Positions 10,923 to 22,419 of a stretch of 64,000 nucleotides of DNA are shown here, piece after piece (positions within the stretch are counted from its first letter, which is position 1; every line of letters starts with the position of its first letter). A program made the translations under genes and the position numbers. The DNA lies in assembly GCA_024704765.1 (NCBI GenBank), contig JAKMXF010000310.1, positions 310,001-374,000 on the forward strand, written 5' to 3'. Under the pieces are notes generated by a model. The model was not told the DNA's origin and searched no databases. It saw nothing but the letters and a program-made list of their open reading frames with translations. Source of the DNA: Oopsacas minuta (Eukaryota; Porifera; Hexactinellida; Lyssacinosida; Leucopsacidae).

Positions 10923-12850
10923 TCAGGTAATTAAGGACATACGATTCTCTTTAGCCCAGTTACCAATAATCTTAACTATAATGTCAACCTGCATATTCTG
11001 AGAGTTACGCAGAATGTGTACCACCTCCTTCAGATGTTCCCTAGGCTCATGACTTGCGATTATCATCTGGAACAACCCTATACACGCCCCTCTCTTCCCC
11101 TCCCAATAATCAGGACTAGGATCTAGTCTCTCCAGGACATCAAATGCTTTAGCTGAATAGTAGAACTGTCCCATCTTATAGCAGTCATTAGCAATCAGCT
11201 GTAGTAGACTGAAAGACTCAGCTGATGTCTCCATCTTAAGGTATAACTGCCAAGCAAGATTCGCCTTCCTGTTCATGATATAGCAGCGAGCTAGCCATGA
11301 GATATACACGTAGTCAGCTCGTATCTTATCACTCTGTATTAGCAGGAACACCTCCTCTGCTTCTTTGTAATTTCCTACTCTTGCTTTAGTCTGTGCAAAA
11401 TTGAAATTGAACGTATCATCATTATAGAAATAGTTCTTAATAGAGTTAAGATAGATTAGTACGTCACTGAACTGTCTCAATAAGAAGTAGCAACATGCCA
11501 TGGACTGTCTACCAGGTATAGTATCACACTCAGAAGCAGAGCTACCTACAAGCTGGAAGAATTGCTGTGCCATATTTATATTCTCACGTGACCCCTTCTC
11601 CTGTCCTATACAGAGATTAGTTATAGCCTTAAGCACGTACTCTTGTGGTGAAGTAGCCTCTATAGATTTGATGAGCTCATATGCTCTTGTGTAATCCTCT
11701 TGTCGCATGTAGTATATTACAAGATTGAGCCTTGCTTCTGGTAACACGTCTACTAGTCGGGGCCAGGTCTGTAGCGCACCCTCTCCATTCCTGAACACCA
11801 CTAGATTATGTTCTAGCAGATCCTTTGCAAATGAGACAGAGGGTGTGAGTATCTCCTGGAGAGACTTTAACTCTGTCTCTGCCGCTTTTCCATTGAATAG
11901 TTTATAATAGTTACATGCTTTGAGGTTGAGACCTGTGATTGAATCCGAGAACTTCTCTAAGTATACAGCCAGCACTTCCTGACTAATGTCATAGTACTCA
12001 AACTTGTAATAACACAGAGCTACATATACGTTGAGAGCGTAGAACTCTCTGTGACTGAGTAGGATTCTTTTGTAAATGTCAATAGCCTCCTATAATACAA
12101 ACAATACTGATAATAACATTGGAATAAATACCATAAACACTTGAATAAACCCGATAGGTATCGTCTTGAGCCGGGGGAAATAAGAAAATAGCAAAATAGA
12201 AAGCTGATACCAAACAATGTATGGAAACTCTTATAGAGGGAGTGTATCTCTCAAAATTAATATTTTGAAAGATTCAGAATTAATCCTGTTTACAAATACC
12301 TGTCTAGCTCTCATCTAAATTGATACACATAAAGAAATATATGTACCTGGTAGTGAGTACGCAGATAATGCATGGCAGCTAGACTAAGCTGATCCTCAGT
12401 AACATCCTGTAGGTTTAGATGGTAGGATCGGAGTCTCTTCTCGTCACCGAACTTCTGAGAGAGATGGAAGAGAAGTCTGTTCTGAAGTTTATTTTTGGGA
12501 CCTTTTTGAACTGCCATCTCAGCTTCTTGATACATACCTAAGTAGAAGTAACAACAAGCTAGATATGTCCAAATATCTGAGGTACAAGATGGTTGCTGGG
12601 TTATGCTCAAGTACTCTTCCTTAGCTTTAGCGTAATCTCCCAGATGAAATGCATAGTAAGCTATCCAAGGGTTAAGATCAGGAGAAGGGTTGTGAGAGAG
12701 ACGCTGGAATTCCAACACGGTCAGTGCTCCATTGAAGTCTCGAGCTTGTCCGAAGTCATCATGACGCGGAATCTTACGCTTCTTATCCTTAGAATGTTTG
12801 AGAGACTGGGAGTAAGGTTCTTCTGCTGGTTTAGCTCTCTGTATGTTCAT
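10923..12850 (-). CDS. TTC26: Intraflagellar transport protein 56 (IFT-B subunit)
   Basis: Tetratricopeptide-repeat subunit of the IFT-B complex, which moves cargo along ciliary axonemes. Two exons, about 12850-12347 and 12089-10923, join in phase 0 (HYQ|EAIDIYKRIL). They give roughly 556 residues, close to the usual 554 of animal TTC26. Diagnostic stretches are NLQDVTEDQLSLAAMHYLRT, GLNLKACNYYKLFNGKAAE, VGSSASECDTIPGRQSMACC, AWQLYLKMETSAESFSLLQL and LIANDCYKMGQFYYSAKAFD. The start Met is followed by a basic stretch (RAKPAEEP...KDKKRKIPRHDD), as in the family. The intron is about 257 bp. It indicates a ciliated or flagellated cell type. Confidence 0.96.
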
Positions 12851-13109
12851 TGTTACTTATCGTACTTGTTAAATAATAAATATAGAATAATTGTATATGC
12901 ACCTGATTGTCTGAGAGATACAGCAACAGATCAATGCCCTGGACCTGACATACGGTTTGAACCAGGTTTTGTCGAAACCGTTCAACAAAAATTAACAAGT
13001 TCTGACCAACTATACAGCTTACTAGGAACTGGCAATAAGAGACTGCTAAATGCTAATATACTAAGGCTGTTAAGCCTCTGACTGTACAAGAGTAGAGAAT
13101 ATTACACAT

Positions 13110-13274
13110 CAATTAACTCCGCTTAATCGAGACACATCGAATTTCCTAAAAAGAGAAATTTCGTCTTGATGAGTTACTACTTACGAGATTGTCCCGATTA
13201 ACCGGAAATTTTTAGTATTAACTTTAGAGATGATTCCGTTCCTGAGATTTGTCCCAATTAAGCGGAGTTGATTC
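13110..13274. mobile_element. MITE with TIR 'AATTAACTCCGCTTAAT'
   Basis: About 165 bp. The left end reads AATTAACTCCGCTTAATCGA and continues GACA. The right end, in reverse complement, reads AATCAACTCCGCTTAATTGG and continues GACA. A second internal copy of the motif ('gtcccgattaaccgg') lies at about 13191. No coding capacity. Confidence 0.68.
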
Positions 13275-13281
13275 TAGAGTG

Positions 13282-13422
13282 TAGTTCGCCTATTCGCATT
13301 TGCACTCTTGCTAATGTCCGAGCTTGCTATCAGAGGAATTATTTCCGATACAAAATTTGAATAAGTCCATTTATTGGAATAACTCCTGGAACCACTGCGA
13401 ATATTTCCAATAGGCGAACATC
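13282..13422. mobile_element. MITE with TIR 'GTTCGCCTATT'
   Basis: About 140 bp. The left end reads TAGTTCGCCTATTCGCATTT. The right end, in reverse complement, reads GATGTTCGCCTATTGGAAAT. It is directly adjacent to the preceding MITE. The core CGCCTATT is shared with the ends of the element at 62331-62422 in an aconitase intron. Confidence 0.6.
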
Positions 13423-13515
13423 ACGGTAAGATAATGATAAGTTAATAAAGTTATAAGAACATGCAATATCCGTAATCACTCAGTGATACACTAGACAACA
13501 GAATATACAAGATTA

Positions 13516-14142
13516 TCAATCCAGATCTTCATCTTCATTCATTATTACTGTTTTCTTAACACTAACATCTGCAGGAGCTCCCAATACAGGATCTCTTACT
13601 GTAGTCTGCTCTATAACATCAGGAATAGCATACTCATTCACTGAGTACATAACTCCCATAGCACCACTCATACCAGGTAGTTGAGACTGTGCCTGAGTAG
13701 TCATCTGTTCTATAGTAGGTAGCAGCATCTGTCCTAGCGGGGTAGCTAGCACATCTTGAGGGAGGTTCAGGATGTAATCAGGGGTGTAATCACCTGTTAG
13801 AAACTGTAATAATACATTAGTGAAGTTGTTGCAGTTATTAGTCATAACGTTGTACTGAGAAGTATGGTAGTCGGGTGATATCTCGTTTAGAAACTCTTTG
13901 AATGTGGCAGGAGGTATGTGGGTGGTACCCATATTCTCTATACGTAGAGGAGGTCCCATCATAGTTGTACCCGGAGGACAGCTGCAGATGCCTCCTGATC
14001 CGTAGAAATATTCCTGTCCATATACAACAACAGCTGTGTGCCATATCCCGTCTATCTGTTTGCCAATAAAAGACTGAGACAGCTGACTAGCCAAACCTCC
14101 ACTCAAGTCATAAACGTATAGCTTCACGCTGTAGCCGTTCAT
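13516..14142 (-). CDS. DESI1: Desumoylating isopeptidase 1 (PPPDE peptidase)
   Basis: A cytosolic and nuclear cysteine protease of the PPPDE family; vertebrate DESI1 removes SUMO from selected substrates. The single-exon frame gives 208 residues. It opens MNGYSVKLYVYDLSGGLASQ, and the family's catalytic His lies in GIWHTAVVV (His35). The YFYGSGGICSCPPGTTMMGP loop follows, and the catalytic Cys lies in TNNCNNFTN (Cys104). FLTGDYTPDYILNLPQDVLA and TPLGQMLLP match the family's C-terminal part. Length is slightly above the usual 168 because of an acidic tail (MNEDEDLD). Both catalytic residues are present, so the enzyme is probably active. Confidence 0.95.
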   Translation of the reverse strand: MNGYSVKLYVYDLSGGLASQLSQSFIGKQIDGIWHTAVVVYGQEYFYGSGGICSCPPGTTMMGPPLRIENMGTTHIPPATFKEFLNEISPDYHTSQYNVMTNNCNNFTNVLLQFLTGDYTPDYILNLPQDVLATPLGQMLLPTIEQMTTQAQSQLPGMSGAMGVMYSVNEYAIPDVIEQTTVRDPVLGAPADVSVKKTVIMNEDEDLD

Positions 14143-14529
14143 ATCGTGTTATAGAGGATTAATATCAATATACTAGTTGTTGTATGTTGGGTTAAATAAG
14201 ATTTGTGAAGACTGATCGTAGATTACAGTATAGAAAAATTACAGAAAAATTGTTACAAAGCTAGTATACATTAGGGGATGTTAAATGCGGAGATCTAGAA
14301 CTTCGTTTCGAAATATTTTGGTGGTTTCTATATAAACTACAAAAAGTAAAATAAACGAAAGCACTTGGATATTTAGAAATTGCGAAATCTTTTAAAATAT
14401 TTTCCTTGGCAACGAAAAACAGACAGACAGTACAGGTAAAGAGACATTGAGGTATGGCTCAAGGACTTTAAGGTTAACAAATGTGTTTGAAACACTATTA
14501 CATTTACTAAGATTAATAGAATATCTGTA
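14143..14529. other. Intergenic, no gene seen
   Basis: Upstream region of DESI1, AT-rich. The segment 'cttggcaacgaaaaacagacagacag' at about 14405-14430 resembles the microsatellite-seeding end of the dispersed repeat (see 19083-19500). It is too short to assign. Confidence 0.35.
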
Positions 14530-15780
14530 AATCTTAGTTCTCATTACGTGACACAGAGACTAATTTCCCGTCTGGAGTTATAGCTAGCCCCTCTGGCTTA
14601 ATAAACATTCCTTGTTGGTGTCCCTCCCTTCCTATTGAATGTAGGAGATTGTCTTCTGGAGAGAGAATACCCGAATCAAGTGAGTAGTATAATCACTAAT
14701 AACAAAGTTATTAAGTGGATCTAGACAGAAAAAGGAAAGAAAAGATCCATTTCCTATTCTCTGCTTAAGAGTGAGTGTATTTTAGGGTTAGCACGTGCAT
14801 ACATTGGTTGTCCAATGGACTTACTACGCACATGCGGTCCAGTAACACTTTTTAACATCAGCTGGCATTGACATTGACTGATGTGTAATATTTCGCAAAT
14901 GGTCAAGTTCTGTGTTGTTACTGCCATCTGCTATATACACATGACCAACTTGGTCTGTTGTTAGCTGAGCAGTAAATTTGAATTGTCCGTTCTTTGATCC
15001 GAACTCTCCTATCTTTGTAACAAGGCTCATATTAGTTAGAGTTAATTGGCTTAAAAGAACATTTAAAGCAGCAACTAACATACACAATATCCCTGTTAAT
15101 AGTTATCCCGTATGGATTATCCAGATATCCTACACCCAGCTGGTTGAGGTACTCTCCTGTGTTAGAGAATATGTCTACTCTGTTATTGTTAAAATTAGCT
15201 ACGTATATTTGGTTAGTAACTTCATGTACAGCTACACCTTGTGGTGTAATCAATTCACCATGATCTGAACCTTTCTTTCCAGAAGTGACAGTGGACATTT
15301 GGAATGTAGAATACTTTGATACACCTACTGGTTCTTGGACAATATCTCCGAGAAGAGAAATATATATTTTTAATTCACGTGTATCACACTGCCACTTTAA
15401 TTGGGTGTCGATAGGAATGTTGTTTCGCAGGTCTCTCAATTTGTGCTCCATTACTTGGATCATCCTCTCCTGCATGGACTGGAAGGCGTTTTCTTTTAGG
15501 TATCCTTGTAGGTGCAACCTTGCGTTAGTTAGTTATGTAATCATTTCCTAACGAGATATCTCTACAGGCCCTTTCTCCTCTCGTATGTCTCGGACTTGCT
15601 GTAACAGCAAAAATCTACGGACATTGAGTAACTGATGAGATTATTTATTGTGTAGTTAACATGTGTCTCTATAGGATCTACAGCTTGAGGTGGAATTGGG
15701 TAGCGATCTACCATTAGATTTGATATACGAAGACGATTTAATTGTGCACTAGAACAAAATCAAAATACATTGTAACATCA
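14530..15780 (-). pseudogene. Coiled-coil/NHL-repeat protein, broken
   Basis: Colinear minus-strand pieces of one TRIM/NHL-like gene. About 15600-15560 encodes a coiled-coil start (FLLLQQVRDIREEKGPVE). 15517-15085 encodes the rest of the helix and two NHL blades (ITPQGVAVHEVTNQIYVANF, then NNNRVDIFSNTGEYLNQLGV). After a frame change near 15080, about 15060-14870 carries another blade (GHVYIADGSNN) that jumps directly to LDHLRNITHQSM. About 14690-14530 encodes a terminal blade (GMFIKPEGLAITPDGKL). A frameshift, an apparent internal deletion and missing linkers mean no full propeller can form. The family is probably that of E3-ligase-like or scaffold NHL proteins; no RING or B-box was found upstream. 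Confidence 0.7.
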
Positions 15781-17456
15781 ATATTGTAGCGTCGATTTAG
15801 TACTGTTCTTCCAAGTCCCAGAAAACTCTTACTATGCAATTTGACATCAGTTTTGTAATATCTAGAAATAATTGCATAAGCTATGGTCTAAATATTATAC
15901 ATTATATCTCGATATTTCATAATGACTGAAGCTTGTTAATCTAGAATTAGAAGAAATGTCAAATATTTTTATGAATTTGCATTTGTATACGTTTGCAACA
16001 AAATTTGACAATTAATCAATTATGAATAATTCCAATTGATATCGCCTGGAAACTTGGTTCCACAAAGTAAGCACACCTTATGAGTACGATTCTTTTCGGC
16101 CCTTCCCTCACTTGTAAATTAGAGAAACACCACTGTACAGATATACATGATGTTATCACGCAGATAAATTAAAAGTTATACATGAAGGGGCTTTGGTGGA
16201 CAAGCGAGCCGTGGAGCACAAATAAGGGAAGCGTGTTTTTATGATCGCCAGCCAACTAGTACCATGTGTCAACTCAACATCGATGGCGGAAAATTCTCTG
16301 ATCAAACTGCTGGAGGTGCGTGTATAACTAGTACAAGAAAAACTCTGGGTTCAAAAGCAATAAGAAATACTCTAAGACAACAACATCGAGCGGAGTAGAA
16401 TAGGTACAAGTTGACCGAAATAAGAGATACGAGTTGACTGGCTCCAATTTATAATAAGATAATTCAACAAGTTGAAAAATCAAATTAGAAGTATTCAAAA
16501 TTCAAAATTAATTATGTGGTCCTGTCCCAGGATTAAATTTTTGAGGGCCACTGACCTGATTCTTATGTCTATGCACTATATAGTGCTTCATAGCTTTAAT
16601 TGTATGCCCAGATCTTGTTTAGAAGTAATGGAATTTGGATAATTATATAAAGTTTCTACTATGATGAAACAAAACATGCCATAAAAAAGCCATTCCAAAG
16701 TAGAGCTATCATTACCAACTCTTCAATCAATATGATTCTGTATTATATTAGAAAAATTCTATAGAATTCATAAGGCTTTCTTGCACAGATAATACTGATG
16801 GACAACCAATTAGAAGATCATCGATGGTATATATTAACACCTGTGATTCTATCCCTATAGACAACTCTACCGAATACAGATTATCACAAAATTCCACAGA
16901 CGAGATTATCTTTGTTGATAACGATAGTATAATCGTTGCATGAATAATTTCACATAATATATCATTTATTTTAGCAATATATTCTTTTCAATTTCAAGAG
17001 CTTCTATCTTTATAGGCCTCATGTAAACTTCTATAAAAGGTAATACAATTATTATAGACTGAAAAATTTTGGAAATACAATTTTTGATCAGCGATTATGT
17101 AAATTTGGATCATAGTGGAATCGACGATAAATTATAACGATATAAGATACGCGACTGTAATTAGATGGAAGGATTTACGGACCATTTGACCACTTTGTTA
17201 TAAGAGGAAGTTAGTTGAATCAGACTTGGTCATAACAGGATTTTAATGTAATAAATTATACCTGAAGAAATTACGTATCTTCAAACACTGAAATCTATAA
17301 TTTGCAATAACTTAATAAGAGCTGTCCTAAAATGAGAACACTAACTTTCTGGGTGAAATATACTTGATACATACAGTTGTAATTACCTATATTAATTAAT
17401 ATCCAATATTATACCCACTATAGTTTCTATAAGCTCTAATTTAGATCACATACATC
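15781..17456. other. Intergenic, no gene seen
   Basis: AT-rich, with no long frames. An ATG at about 16284 followed by MAENSLIKLLE and a possible GT donor could be a tiny first exon, but nothing downstream supports it. No repeat pair was recognised. Confidence 0.35.
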
Positions 17457-17843
17457 ATGACAACTAGAACCTACAATGCTCTTTATGAAGTAGCTAGCCA
17501 CACTGATGATACACCATTCAAAGCTCAGAGTAATAGCAATCTTCAGAGTCCCTTAAATGTTCATAACTTCACAAACAGACAAGTTACTGCCTGTTGTATG
17601 CTGTGTTCCATACTCAACTATATCTGCTGTCCACTCCTTGGTATACCAGCTCTAATATTTGCTATTTTGGGTACAGAAGCGGACAAGAGGGAGGATGTGG
17701 AAGCTGCGAAATCTCATGCCTTCCATCTCAAGATATTTAATATTATCTATACAGTTATATTTATTCTCCACGCTACCTTTTACATTCTCGTTTTGATAAT
17801 TGTAATATTGATGTCTATTACTGGCTCCTTTGATGCTCGCTGA
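17457..17843 (+). CDS. CD225/dispanin family membrane protein 1
   Basis: 128 residues. A hydrophilic N-terminus carries a YxxPhi motif (Y6-N-A-L). The CD225 core follows at about residues 38-90: CCMLCSILNYICCPLLGIPA, then LIFAILGTEADKREDVEAAK and SHAFHLKIFNIIYTV. The protein ends with a second hydrophobic helix and a short tail. Dispanins (IFITM, PRRT, TUSC5) insert a re-entrant helix plus a C-terminal transmembrane helix and curve or stiffen membranes. The clustered cysteines match the palmitoylated positions of IFITMs. It is the only plus-strand member of the local family; the other three are at 22420, 23318 and 26217. The start Met aligns with those of the paralogues. Confidence 0.82.
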   Translation: MTTRTYNALYEVASHTDDTPFKAQSNSNLQSPLNVHNFTNRQVTACCMLCSILNYICCPLLGIPALIFAILGTEADKREDVEAAKSHAFHLKIFNIIYTVIFILHATFYILVLIIVILMSITGSFDAR

Positions 17844-19082
17844 CCTTATCCTACTCATCTCTTCGTTCTTGCTTAATACTTATATTTATATCTTAGGTAT
17901 TATCTGTATAAGTACATACATACATACATATATATTGAAAATATTAGTTTTCCCTAATTATTCCTCTAGAATATTATCACAATGATATTTATTGGGTATA
18001 AAAGAAGGCAGAGAGACAATGCAATTTCCCACTCTTGACATTATGTCATTAATTTATCATAGTCAGTTAAACGGGACTGTATATTTTGATCAGAAATTAT
18101 ATAGAATTTTGAGTTGTTCAGGTTTGATATCATATGGATTCTGAGAAATATCCCTGGCATGCGTTTTGTTATTTGGAGTTGTTGATTTTGATTTTTCTTT
18201 GAAATAACTGAAAACCAGCCCGTACATGTTTCAACAGCGTTTTCTGATCAAAATTCTACATAAAGTCGAATTTTGATCAGAAGGTCGAAATCTATATATG
18301 AATTCTGCCTTTTCTGATAAACTACACAGCCTCGCCAAAGCTTAGCTTACTTCTGACCATAAAAGTGAAGACTACTGTATGTTAAAATTGGGATTCCGAC
18401 AATTCGGTACATTACAATCAGTATGGAGTAAATAGAAACTTGATAGAATATGCTTCTAATCTCAAAATACGAGAGCACGATAATTCATCACAAATGATAT
18501 ATGGATTATTAGAACCCTGGGTAAGAACGAGTAAATTAGAACTAATTAGCTCCTTGTTGATGTATTTACAAGCAAACATCAACTACAAATCATTTATGTC
18601 TCAAGAAAATATCCACAGGCCCACAATTGATTTTTTCTTCGAGGGGTAGCTCATGAAATAGCTTTGATATTTTGCATAATTCCATTTCAAGAATACAAAG
18701 AAATTACCTAATATTGAATTGTACGTATACACAAATACCAAATTCATGAATGTATAACTTTAAACGAATAAGCAATCCGTGCTATAACCCCCCCCTAGAA
18801 TTCTGGAGATGCTACCAATCTCTGGATTGTTTGGGCTGCTAGCAAACTGGAGCAATTGACAACAACCGCAGTGGCTCCAAAGAGGAATTGCTAACTCGGT
18901 ACATGGATTATCGGTGCATTTCCAAATTCTCAGAAGCGTCTGCTCCTGAGAATTTGGAAATGTACCAATAATCCATGTATCGGGTTGTCGTGTACCGAAT
19001 AGTCGGTATCCCGTTAAAGTATAGTACGTACTTAGATATAGATATTAAATGAATTATGTATCAGCACTTTCTGAGTAATTTA
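17844..19082. other. Intergenic with a long imperfect hairpin
   Basis: No gene recognised. It contains 'tttgatcagaa' in both orientations (about 18085 and 18237-18285), and the 35-bp-arm hairpin listed at 18899. A 69-codon frame at 18440-18649 shows no family features. Confidence 0.4.
18899..18981. repeat. Long inverted repeat (hairpin), arms about 35 bp
   Basis: The left arm begins GTACATGGATTATCGGTGCA and continues TTTCCAAATTCTCAG. A 12-base loop (aagcgtctgctc) follows. The right arm, in reverse complement, begins ATACATGGATTATTGGTACA and continues TTTCCAAATTCTCAG. Only about three mismatches occur over the arms. It may be a MITE core or foldback element; no target duplication was identified. 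Confidence 0.75.
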
Positions 19083-19500
19083 TAAATATATGAGCCTTTG
19101 GCTCGTCGCTTCGCGATGAACTGGCGCATTGCGCCTCGAGATATTCAACAGACAAGTAACAATTGAGCTTTAATAATATTGATGTTGTTTACAATATTCA
19201 GACTCAGCATACTCGAATACCCCAGTATAGTCGTTGAAAGTATGATTCTACCTCAATTTTAAATTTGTTTACTTTAAATTCATAAAAACAACAATAAATT
19301 TGCATATGATTAATTCAAAAGTGTGAAAATCTGATTCAGCATGTACGATATATTTAGTGAAGTTTTGTTCGAATTCTATTTACTTCCTTTGGTAAACACG
19401 ATAAATACATAGTTATGCTACAATTTCAAAATTGCATACCATAAATCCTTTCCTTGACAACAGACAAACAATCAAACAAACAAACAATTGAGATTTAATC
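19083..19500 (-). repeat. Dispersed repeat R1, copy 1 (uninterrupted)
   Basis: One of five recognisable copies of a non-coding repeat. It begins with a GC-rich block carrying two small palindromes (gctcgtcgcttcgcgatgaac, then ggcgcattgcgcc). It then has CAACAGACAAG...CAATTGAG. The body includes 'gcatgtacgatatatttagtgaagttttgttcgaattc'-type sequence. It ends with a second CAACAGACAAACAAT...CAATTGAG, so the terminal motifs are direct repeats. The intact 'cgatatatttag' here is the empty site of the mariner insertion in copy 4. Confidence 0.75.
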
Positions 19501-19522
19501 ATATAGATTTTCCTGAAGTATT

Positions 19523-20117
19523 TTATCTATTTGAAAAAGATCTTTTCCCGCTTGTTCTTTCTCTAAATCTTCTCACAACTATTCTTCTAATATTCTCTCT
19601 TCTTTTAGCCAGTAATGTATTCCTATCGAATCCACCTAAAAAGTTAGCAAAAGTGTTACTACTGAGTAAAATCATTATACAGTTTATCTGACACTGTTAC
19701 TTTCCTAATTTATTAGCTTTGATAAATAATTCAGGAAAACTTATACAGTAGAACTCGGTTTACACCTACTCGGCTTAAGACATTCTTTTCTCCAAAATGG
19801 ATTATCTATTATTGTACTATTTGTATACTAAAAATATTCGAGTAAGACGTAATTGTAGAAAATAAAATTCAACAATTCCAATACTATTAGCTTACCTGTT
19901 TAGAGTATTGCATACTTTCACGAAGTCCTTATATTTCATCATGAGTATATAGGGCTTAAGTAGGTGAATTATATTATTAGAATTCATTCCATCTTCTAGG
20001 AGTTCAATTTTCGTTTCCCAATCATCTCTAAAGTATTGACGAATTTCGAACATATGTATATATTTAATTCCACATTCCTTTGCTGTCTTAGCATAGTTAG
20101 GACGAATACAACAATTC
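19523..20117 (-). CDS. Unidentified two-exon gene (3' part)
   Basis: The minus strand has an open segment, about 20117-19896, with a strong donor (AACAG|GTAAGC). It contains YIHMFEIRQYFRDDWETKIE followed by LLEDGMNSNNIIHLLKPYIL. A second segment at about 19661-19523 joins in frame after a tactcag acceptor and ends with TAA. It carries FLGGFDRNTLLAKRRENIRR and a very basic tail (IVVRRFRERTSGKRS). Phases agree (AG|T). The combined product is at least 119 residues. The mostly helical first part followed by an Arg-rich tail could be an adaptor or nucleic-acid-binding module; I do not recognise it. The intron holds a MITE end (about 19744). The 5' end was not found. Confidence 0.4.
19744..19860. 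mobile_element. MITE remnant, TIR family 'TACAGTAGAACTCGG' (copy 3)
   Basis: The left end reads TACAGTAGAACTCGGTTTAC. The right side retains only GAGTAAGACGTAATTG near 19840, so one end is decayed. It lies within the intron of the unidentified two-exon gene. Confidence 0.45.
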
Positions 20118-22419
20118 CTAAAATTTCTTTTGTTGATCGAAGTTATTTTATAATTTCAATCTGGGAATCATTAATATATATTAAACGTTCTAAACAGCTG
20201 AATGAGTATGCCTGAGAAATTTAGTACAACTGACTCCGCTAGTCGGAGTACTGGTCATTCTAGGCATGCATAATACATTTTGAGACCATATTGCAATGGT
20301 TTTGGCCCAGTTTAACGAAACTTCATTATTAACCGATTACGCCGAAGTGTTACATTCGTAACGAAAAGGAATACGTTAATTTTACCACATCCTTTTAACC
20401 AATTCCTGCACCAAAAAAGACATTTAGCACCATTTTGATGTTATAAATCACAGATTTTCCTGGCAGTATTCGTTTAAAGACAAACTTTATAAAGCCAAGA
20501 GAAAGTTATAATTTCTCAGGAGGAATTGTATAACCATGAATTCATATTTGGAGGAACGCTTATATATCTTCAGTGATAATATCAGAGAGAATTGCTTAAA
20601 CGTAGGTATTTGGTACAACTTAGACAAATTTCAGGTAAATTACAGTCAAAAATGTCAAATAGTAATATGCAATACATTTATTCGGGGCAAATGCACCGTT
20701 TCTGTAATATCGAAATTAGATGGAATTTGTTGAAGCGGGTTACATATCCCTTGTCCAGTTACTCTTATGATATCATTGGTATTGACTGTGGAGTAAAATT
20801 AAACTATTCCAATTTTAGGGGGGGCTTTCATCGGCGAACTGAGTCCGACACTTATACTCAAGAAGCTAAATCTCAGAATGATGCTGTTTGATTGTTAGAA
20901 TATAGTCAGTTTTGAGTAGAAACGACTGTGTTCAAGTAATTAAATGATTACATACGTAGTTAGCATTCAAACATCGTTAAGAAAGTAATTAGTTAAAGAG
21001 TTGTTCCCCTAAATTGTAATTATTGTTTAATTACTTTAATACTATGAAAATTACCATAAAAATAACAAATAAGACACAAAAATCAAAATATACATAGTAA
21101 ATATGTTATACTGGTAGCTGTGAATAAATTGAACTGATCCTTGGGAGACGTCGATTTATTTTTCTCAGAAGAGTGAAAATTTTAAAGATAATTTTGGATT
21201 TAGGGAGCTATTACACAAAAAGGGATGAACATAGGCATTCGGTTTTGATATATTTTGAACAAAGTATCCTACATAACATTTGTAAAAAATAACACCATAT
21301 TTAGGCACAGCGATCAAGAAAATATGACGAATTTAACGAAGGGGGACTCAAAAAAATAGGAAATATTACATTAGGCCACTGTTAATGAGAAACTTGTTTC
21401 AGCTCCATATGAGATCCACAAGAGCCTGCATCATTATCACTATCTTGTGATAAGAGAATAGGTATGCTAATGCTATACGAAGAAAGTCATCCTTATTATC
21501 CTACTAGCTAGTTTATACATCGTGTAGCTGAATTACATTTAGTAAATGGTCAGATAATAACAAAAATGACAATATTAGTACCGTAGCCAAATCAGATGTG
21601 GGAGGACTGCGGAGGAGCTGAAAGATGTTTCCAACTAACAGTGGCCTTATATTATAAATACAAAATAAAATTTCGTAACAGTGGATACTGTATAGGGCTA
21701 GGAAAAAGTAGTATCGAAACTAGGGATATACGTACATTAATTTGTCCCCTTCATTCAATATTCTCCAGCCTGAGTTAACGAATAATATAATGAGTAAAGG
21801 CTGACATTACTCCTCCTATTGTATATAAATCCATATACAAATATTATAATCACTTACCTCAAGATGCTTACTCTTACGAATTATTACCGTATATTACTTC
21901 CTTATTAGGTCATGTAAAGTAATATACTTGTTTCTCATCCCCTCTCGAAAGATTTTATATGTATTTTTATAATACCGATAAAAATACCACCCGCCGTCCC
22001 ATTTTCCGAAGAAATTCCGAATGAGAAACAAATATTTAATTTACATGGCTTTACATACATACAGTAGTTTATACAGCGGCGAAAGTGTGTCATTTCGTAG
22101 AGAAACTTGTACCGCCATTAGTTTGGACCAAGGTTGATTATATATATTGGTATAAATGTCATAGCCAGCATTGGTTGACTATTGGCGAAATGAGCGAAGG
22201 AGTTAGAATAAGACGCGACAGTCTACGTCCCTGTACTAATACGTAATACAAATAGTAGAGGAATTACTTCTATTATGATAAAATAGACATGAAAACACTA
22301 AATAAGTGAAGATGTAGGCTTAGTAAGTCAATAAATAGAATAAAGTACAATATTATGAGTTGTAAGTCCAATCATAGTCGTCTAAGATCATGACCTAATG
22401 CATGCAAGGAATAGATTAT
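20118..22419. other. Intergenic, one MITE, no gene recognised
   Basis: Short frames at 20536-20733, 20592-20891 and 21596-21778 have no recognisable domains. A small palindrome (actccgctagtcggagt) lies near 20230. A family-F inverted-repeat element is at 21908-22050. Nothing else can be supported. Confidence 0.4.
21908..22050. mobile_element. Non-autonomous inverted-repeat element, family F (short copy)
   Basis: About 143 bp. The left end reads GGTCATGTAAAGTAATATAC and continues TTGTTTCTCATCC. The right end, in reverse complement, reads AGCCATGTAAATTAAATATT and continues TGTTTCTCATTCGG. The ends and the adjacent C-rich stretch match the 686-bp element at 9341-10026, so this is an internally deleted relative. 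Confidence 0.68.

Larger units (their letters stand above)
12851..13515. other. Intergenic, two MITEs
   Basis: Upstream region of IFT56 and downstream of DESI1. A plus-strand frame through 12593-13081 is mostly the shadow of IFT56 exon 1 and has no recognisable product. The remainder is occupied by two small inverted-repeat elements at 13110-13274 and 13282-13422. Confidence 0.5.

Noticed and set aside
12593..13081. 162-codon plus-strand frame
   Set aside because: Mostly antisense of IFT56 exon 1; the remainder has no recognisable sequence features.
16284..16330. Possible first exon MAENSLIKLLE followed by GT
   Set aside because: Only eleven codons, with no downstream exon found in the next kilobase.
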